This document shows positions 5,666-8,448 of a stretch of DNA of 8,448 nucleotides, piece after piece. Source of the stretch: an uncultured Planctomycetota bacterium (lineage in GTDB: Bacteria > Planctomycetota > Phycisphaerae > Sedimentisphaerales > Anaerobacaceae); contig CAIYOL010000368.1 in NCBI GenBank assembly GCA_903927855.1, positions 1 through 8,448 on the forward strand, written 5' to 3'. Position 1 is the stretch's first letter. Each line of letters opens with the position of its first letter. Both the position numbers and the translations under genes were made by a program. Under the pieces are notes generated by a model, which saw only the letters and a list, made by a program, of their open reading frames with translations, was not told the DNA's origin and searched no databases.

Positions 5666-7468
5666 CTAATTACACGCACGCATATAATAATCAGTCCACT
5701 CCCCTGTTACATCACAAGCATACGGGTCGCAACAATCCTGTATACATGGAGTTGTTGAATATCTAATCATCTTGGTGCTGCTGCAACTGCCGGTTGCGGC
5801 GGATTGGCAGCCGTATCTCGTGTAGAACTCTTCATAAAGGCCTCCACATAATCCGGCAACAGAATCGCAAAATATTACATCGTACTCCTGCAAGAGTCGC
5901 GTGCAAGAGTAACCTGCGGCACCGGTCATTGCTTGAAGCTGCTGATTGTCAATTTCTGTAAATTCACCGGTAATAGGACTGTTGGAAATCAAAAGAGCCG
6001 TACCCTCGGTCCAATCCATCCCGAAGAAACCAACATCTGTGCGGTAGTAAAATTTATTGCCGGACAAATCTACCGTCCAGACATACTTATCATCAATTGC
6101 TCCAAGAGCAACAAAATGTTTTTTGCCGGGGATATGCAGAATTACCTGGCAACCGGATAAATTCTTCAGCGTCTGGATATCGGTCTTGACGGCACGGCAA
6201 TAAAGGCCCAGACCCTGAGCAAATTGTTTCATTTGATAAAAGTTTGTGACGCTGTTCGATTCTGAAACCAAACCGGTGAGCTGTTTGTCGGTAACATTTT
6301 TGCCCAACTGCGAAGCTACATATTTTAATGCTGCCGTTGCGCAGTTTTGAGGCTGCGTGCCTTCGGAAGCAACATAGGCCAATCTTTCAGCCAAGAGCAG
6401 GTCGGTATTGGCACCTCGTGAGTGGCGATACATTTCCGGCCTTCTGCTGTCAGAGGAATAGTGCTCTATCAAGGCATCATCTTCATAGCCAACCTCGAAC
6501 TCATAGCTTTCCGGGGTATTTGCATCTATAACGGTGATGTTCCACAAGTCGCGGGCCAATAATCTATTCGATGCGGCATCGTACTGCTCCAATAAAACGA
6601 CGGATGGAACCCAGTTACCGGCTATTGACCGGTAGTCGGAGTATTTTCTTGAGACCACATTACCGTGTCCGGTTATCGAACAGAACATTACGGCGTAGTC
6701 TTTTTGCGGGTCCATAACAAATACCATTTGTGAGCCATCGGGATTGTTAAGTGCAAGGTGTACTTGGGTTTGGCCATCGACATATTTCTCAACAGCAGAC
6801 GAATCCGCAGCGGAAAGGTTATCATAGGTGCAGTAACCATATCCCCAAGGAATGACACCTGCCGTTAGCGGGCCGTTGACAGCGTGGGGGGTACGGCCTG
6901 TTGTATCAACGATGGCGTGATTGCCGGGCAGAAAATACGTGGTGTACTTTTCGCCGTCCCAGATAAATATGCGCCTGGCGTTCCAGTCCATGTCGAACTG
7001 TTCGGTCATAAAATTATCTGCCAGGTCTTTGCCCGGTTTTACCGAATCTGTGCGTGAATTTGCGTTGATTTCCCAGTAGAATCTGCTGCCGTCGAATTTT
7101 ACGACAACCGTCGAATTCATCGTATATTCATTGGACAATCTGTGCCGGGCATTAAACGGCTCGGCGTCAAGTCGCATCTTTTGCAGCTCTTCCGTAAGCT
7201 CCCTTTTGTTCGTCTCGCTCTGATATCGCTGAATCTCTTTGTTGACCTGAGCATTGAGCGCATCTGCTTTCATAATTTTCGGAGACCTGTACTCCTTGTG
7301 TGCTGCTTCAATCGTACCTGCAGGTATCCAGGTCTTTCTCGGCTGACTTGTTAGTTTTTTAAAGATTTGCAAAATCTCCTCCCTATCCATGGGCCTGTCT
7401 GCGAAAGCAACCCCGCTAACGCACAATAAAAAGACTGCGATTGGTGTGAAATTCCTTGTTTTCATCAT
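5666..7468 (-). CDS. Sec-exported protein with a C39-like cysteine peptidase domain and a cysteine-rich C-terminal tail
   Basis: A 600-residue exported protein. A Sec signal peptide covers about residues 1-23 (hydrophobic core 8-21, AFA before the cut). Residues 24-115 are helical and charged. Residues 116-340 are beta-rich with W/Y/F strands and may resemble LolA-like lipoprotein-binding folds, which is an inference. Residues 365-500 look like a C39 papain-like peptidase: Q372 or Q374, C376 in QNCATAAL, H451 in KKHFVALG and D467 in VWTVDLSG are the likely oxyanion residue and triad. Residues 503-517 resemble a double-glycine leader. Residues 518-600 hold ten cysteines. C39 peptidases normally cleave leaders in the cytoplasm as part of ABC exporters, so a Sec-exported stand-alone one is odd. 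GGAGGAGG at 7471-7478 serves two adjacent ATGs, at 7468 and 7465. The stop is TAG, followed by a terminator. Confidence 0.8.
   Translation of the reverse strand: MMKTRNFTPIAVFLLCVSGVAFADRPMDREEILQIFKKLTSQPRKTWIPAGTIEAAHKEYRSPKIMKADALNAQVNKEIQRYQSETNKRELTEELQKMRLDAEPFNARHRLSNEYTMNSTVVVKFDGSRFYWEINANSRTDSVKPGKDLADNFMTEQFDMDWNARRIFIWDGEKYTTYFLPGNHAIVDTTGRTPHAVNGPLTAGVIPWGYGYCTYDNLSAADSSAVEKYVDGQTQVHLALNNPDGSQMVFVMDPQKDYAVMFCSITGHGNVVSRKYSDYRSIAGNWVPSVVLLEQYDAASNRLLARDLWNITVIDANTPESYEFEVGYEDDALIEHYSSDSRRPEMYRHSRGANTDLLLAERLAYVASEGTQPQNCATAALKYVASQLGKNVTDKQLTGLVSESNSVTNFYQMKQFAQGLGLYCRAVKTDIQTLKNLSGCQVILHIPGKKHFVALGAIDDKYVWTVDLSGNKFYYRTDVGFFGMDWTEGTALLISNSPITGEFTEIDNQQLQAMTGAAGYSCTRLLQEYDVIFCDSVAGLCGGLYEEFYTRYGCQSAATGSCSSTKMIRYSTTPCIQDCCDPYACDVTGEWTDYYMRACN
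5669..5917 (-). other. Cysteine-rich 83-residue C-terminal segment, possible released peptide
   Basis: Residues 518-600 hold ten cysteines, at 522, 534, 541, 554, 562, 575, 579, 580, 585 and 599, while the preceding 517 residues hold only six. The even number suits five disulfides, consistent with an exported product. The segment is also rich in Gly, Ser, Thr and Tyr. I know of no family match, so a peptide, adhesion or structural role is open. Confidence 0.55.
5918..5962 (-). other. Double-glycine-type leader motif inside the C39-like protein
   Basis: Residues 503-517 (FTEIDNQQLQAMTGA) place F at -15, I at -12, L at -7, M at -4, G at -2 and A at -1 relative to a cut after A517. C39 peptidases such as ComA are known to recognise hydrophobic residues at these positions followed by GG or GA. 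The one clear mismatch is Q instead of E at -8. The motif directly follows the peptidase domain and directly precedes the cysteine-rich tail. Confidence 0.5.
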
Positions 7469-7518
7469 TACCTCCTCCTAAAATTTGGGTTGACAAAACT
7501 TAATTTAACGACCAGTTT

Positions 7519-7542
7519 ACCATCGGCAAAACTATCGATGGT
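7519..7542 (-). repeat. Inverted repeat in the leader of the C39-like gene
   Basis: ACCATCG (7519-7525) and CGATGGT (7536-7542) are perfect 7-bp arms around a 10-nt loop. It could be an RNA hairpin about 50 nt upstream of the start codon, or a protein-binding site in DNA. Confidence 0.4.
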
Positions 7543-7564
7543 CTTCTCTATACAAGGCGATTGT

Positions 7565-7611
7565 AAAACAGAAAATGTAGACTGTTTTTTCGCCAAATTC
7601 CCAAAAAACAG
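7565..7611 (-). promoter_or_regulatory. Three-segment set of competing stem-loops in the leader
   Basis: In transcript order, CTGTTTTTT (7603-7611), AAAAAACAG (7582-7590) and CTGTTTT (7565-7571). The middle segment can pair with either neighbour (9 bp with a 12-nt loop, or 7 bp with a 10-nt loop) but not with both. This is the layout of an attenuator or RNA switch. The stems are AT-rich, so they may be weak. Confidence 0.3.
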
Positions 7612-7744
7612 CCCCGTAAAGCAGATATTATAGGTCTTACATAAGCTAACCCCCTATAAACAGGCAACTTACCCCCCCTGCTTGATATGAAATGCAATTT
7701 ACAGGATAACCCTGATAAATAGTAAAATACTAAGCGAACCCCTG

Positions 7745-8448
7745 TTATTCGGTCTTTTCAAGCCAATATTCGCAAAACAGCATCAAATCATCGAAGTTAA
7801 TGTTCCCGTCAATATCGAGATCTGCTTTTCCGCACCAGTCGTTGGAGCTGTTACAGTCGGTTGCCCGCCAGTGGGAAGCGAGTATTGCAAAGTCACTGAA
7901 GTCAACTTTAGTGTCGTTATTGAAGTCGCGGGTGCGGACATGAGTAAAATAAAGATAATGAACAGGATCATCCCATTTTATGTTGTAATCATAGAATCCA
8001 ACATTGCAATCATCTACTTTTGTGGCAGTATAATCAATAATAAACCAGTCCCCTGCCTCTACATTAGTGGATCCTGTATACAAGCTAAAGCCCTCAATTC
8101 CTGATTCCTCCAATATCACCACAGCGGCCTCATCACCGGCGGCAGGAAAATGAGAACCTGTCCAATCCTCGCCAATCTTCGGCCCTCTGGCTGACAGAAT
8201 TCCATAATCCCAATATTGCTCCTCAATAGCTAAACCGCCTCCATCAAATCCCCAGGGTTCACCAACATCCGACCAGACAATAATCGCCAGCTTGGTTCCG
8301 ACCATGATGTCAGGATATTTGATAATCGGGGGATTGACTTCGATTGGCTCAAAAGGCGTACCATCAGCCAGACATACTCTTGTCGAAACTTCCCCCCAGG
8401 TCGGAGAAGTCATACAAAAAAATAATAGTAAAATTGTTATTTTTTTCA
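7745..8448 (-). CDS. Secreted dockerin-tailed protein (5' end missing one base)
   Basis: The frame stays open to the right edge. Reading back from the internal Met at 8413 adds KKITILLLFFC preceded by a codon ending in TG, so the start is almost certainly an ATG whose first base is at 8449. The protein would have 234 residues, with a signal peptide at about 1-19 (MKKITILLLFFCMTSPTWG). The middle (about 40-165) is a beta-rich domain without a name I can give, with repeated GDEAAVVI and AGDWFIIDYTA type strands. Residues 175-234 carry two calcium-binding dockerin-type repeats: DFNNDTKVDFSDF and DLDIDGNINFDDL, each followed by a Trp-containing helix. In planctomycetes such tails are common on exported proteins. 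No cohesin partner is visible here, so the docking role is uncertain. The stop is TAA at 7745-7747. Confidence 0.8.
   Translation of the reverse strand, partial: KKITILLLFFCMTSPTWGEVSTRVCLADGTPFEPIEVNPPIIKYPDIMVGTKLAIIVWSDVGEPWGFDGGGLAIEEQYWDYGILSARGPKIGEDWTGSHFPAAGDEAAVVILEESGIEGFSLYTGSTNVEAGDWFIIDYTATKVDDCNVGFYDYNIKWDDPVHYLYFTHVRTRDFNNDTKVDFSDFAILASHWRATDCNSSNDWCGKADLDIDGNINFDDLMLFCEYWLEKTE

Larger units (their letters stand above)
7469..7744 (-). promoter_or_regulatory. Leader and probable promoter region of the C39-like gene
   Basis: This 276-nt gap holds no credible gene. On the minus strand a perfect TATAAT lies at 7627-7632, with no good -35 at 16-18 nt. If it is used, transcription would begin near 7620 and leave a leader of about 150 nt before the GGAGGAGG at 7471-7478. 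That leader contains several inverted repeats (7519-7542 and 7565-7611). I see no recognised riboswitch consensus. No U-tract terminator is visible after the dockerin gene that ends at 7745. Confidence 0.4.

Noticed and set aside
5933..6531. Plus-strand open frames inside the C39-like gene
   Set aside because: They are short, have no recognisable domains, and lie opposite a convincing long gene with signal peptide, ribosome binding site and terminator.
7490..7495. Perfect TTGACA on the plus strand in the gap before the C39-like gene
   Set aside because: No -10-like hexamer lies 16-18 nt downstream, and there is no plus-strand gene for it to serve.
7650..7741. Four G-tracts on the minus strand, as in a G-quadruplex
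   Set aside because: The tracts are separated by roughly 15-35 nt, far longer than the loops of a stable quadruplex.

Overview
This window most likely comes from an anaerobic or facultative member of the Planctomycetota, probably class Phycisphaerae. I infer this from three things seen together: a secreted protein ending in two dockerin-type Ca-binding repeats, a single-gene pseudopilin with a C-terminal H-x10-DG motif, and an ECF sigma factor paired with a large multi-zinc-finger membrane anti-sigma protein. There is no rRNA or tRNA to confirm it. There is no sign of a mobile element, CRISPR array or prophage.

Region 1 (1-1917, + strand) is the 3' end of an energy-converting group 4 [NiFe]-hydrogenase operon of the Mbh/Ech type. 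It holds the last 40 codons of a subunit that I read as the large-subunit tail, a NuoH-like membrane subunit, a two-cluster ferredoxin subunit, and a HycI-type maturation protease. The genes overlap or nearly touch, so they are translationally coupled. The complex would couple electron transfer from reduced ferredoxin to protons with ion translocation, and the protease would trim the large subunit after nickel insertion. A small cysteine-rich orphan gene (1964-2284, - strand) follows.

Region 2 (about 2377-4738, + strand) is a regulatory unit. A near-consensus sigma-70-type promoter drives an ECF sigma factor, followed 10 nt later by a protein with four tandem CHCC zinc anti-sigma modules, one membrane segment and an extracytoplasmic domain that may be LolA/RseB-like. 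That last domain is cut by one in-frame TAG; the same frame runs on for 131 more codons.

Region 3 (4751-8448, - strand) encodes exported proteins: a pseudopilin with its own promoter, a 600-residue Sec-exported protein with a C39-like cysteine peptidase domain, and a dockerin-tailed secreted protein whose first codon falls one base beyond the window edge. The C39-like protein is the most striking item. Directly after the peptidase domain it has a segment that matches the double-glycine leader pattern C39 peptidases recognise (hydrophobic residues at -15, -12, -7 and -4, then GA). Behind it lies an 83-residue tail with ten cysteines. This suggests a peptidase fused to its own substrate.

No stretch of more than 300 bases lacks a gene. 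The longest gaps are 7469-7744 (a leader with stem-loops) and 2285-2484 (divergent promoters).
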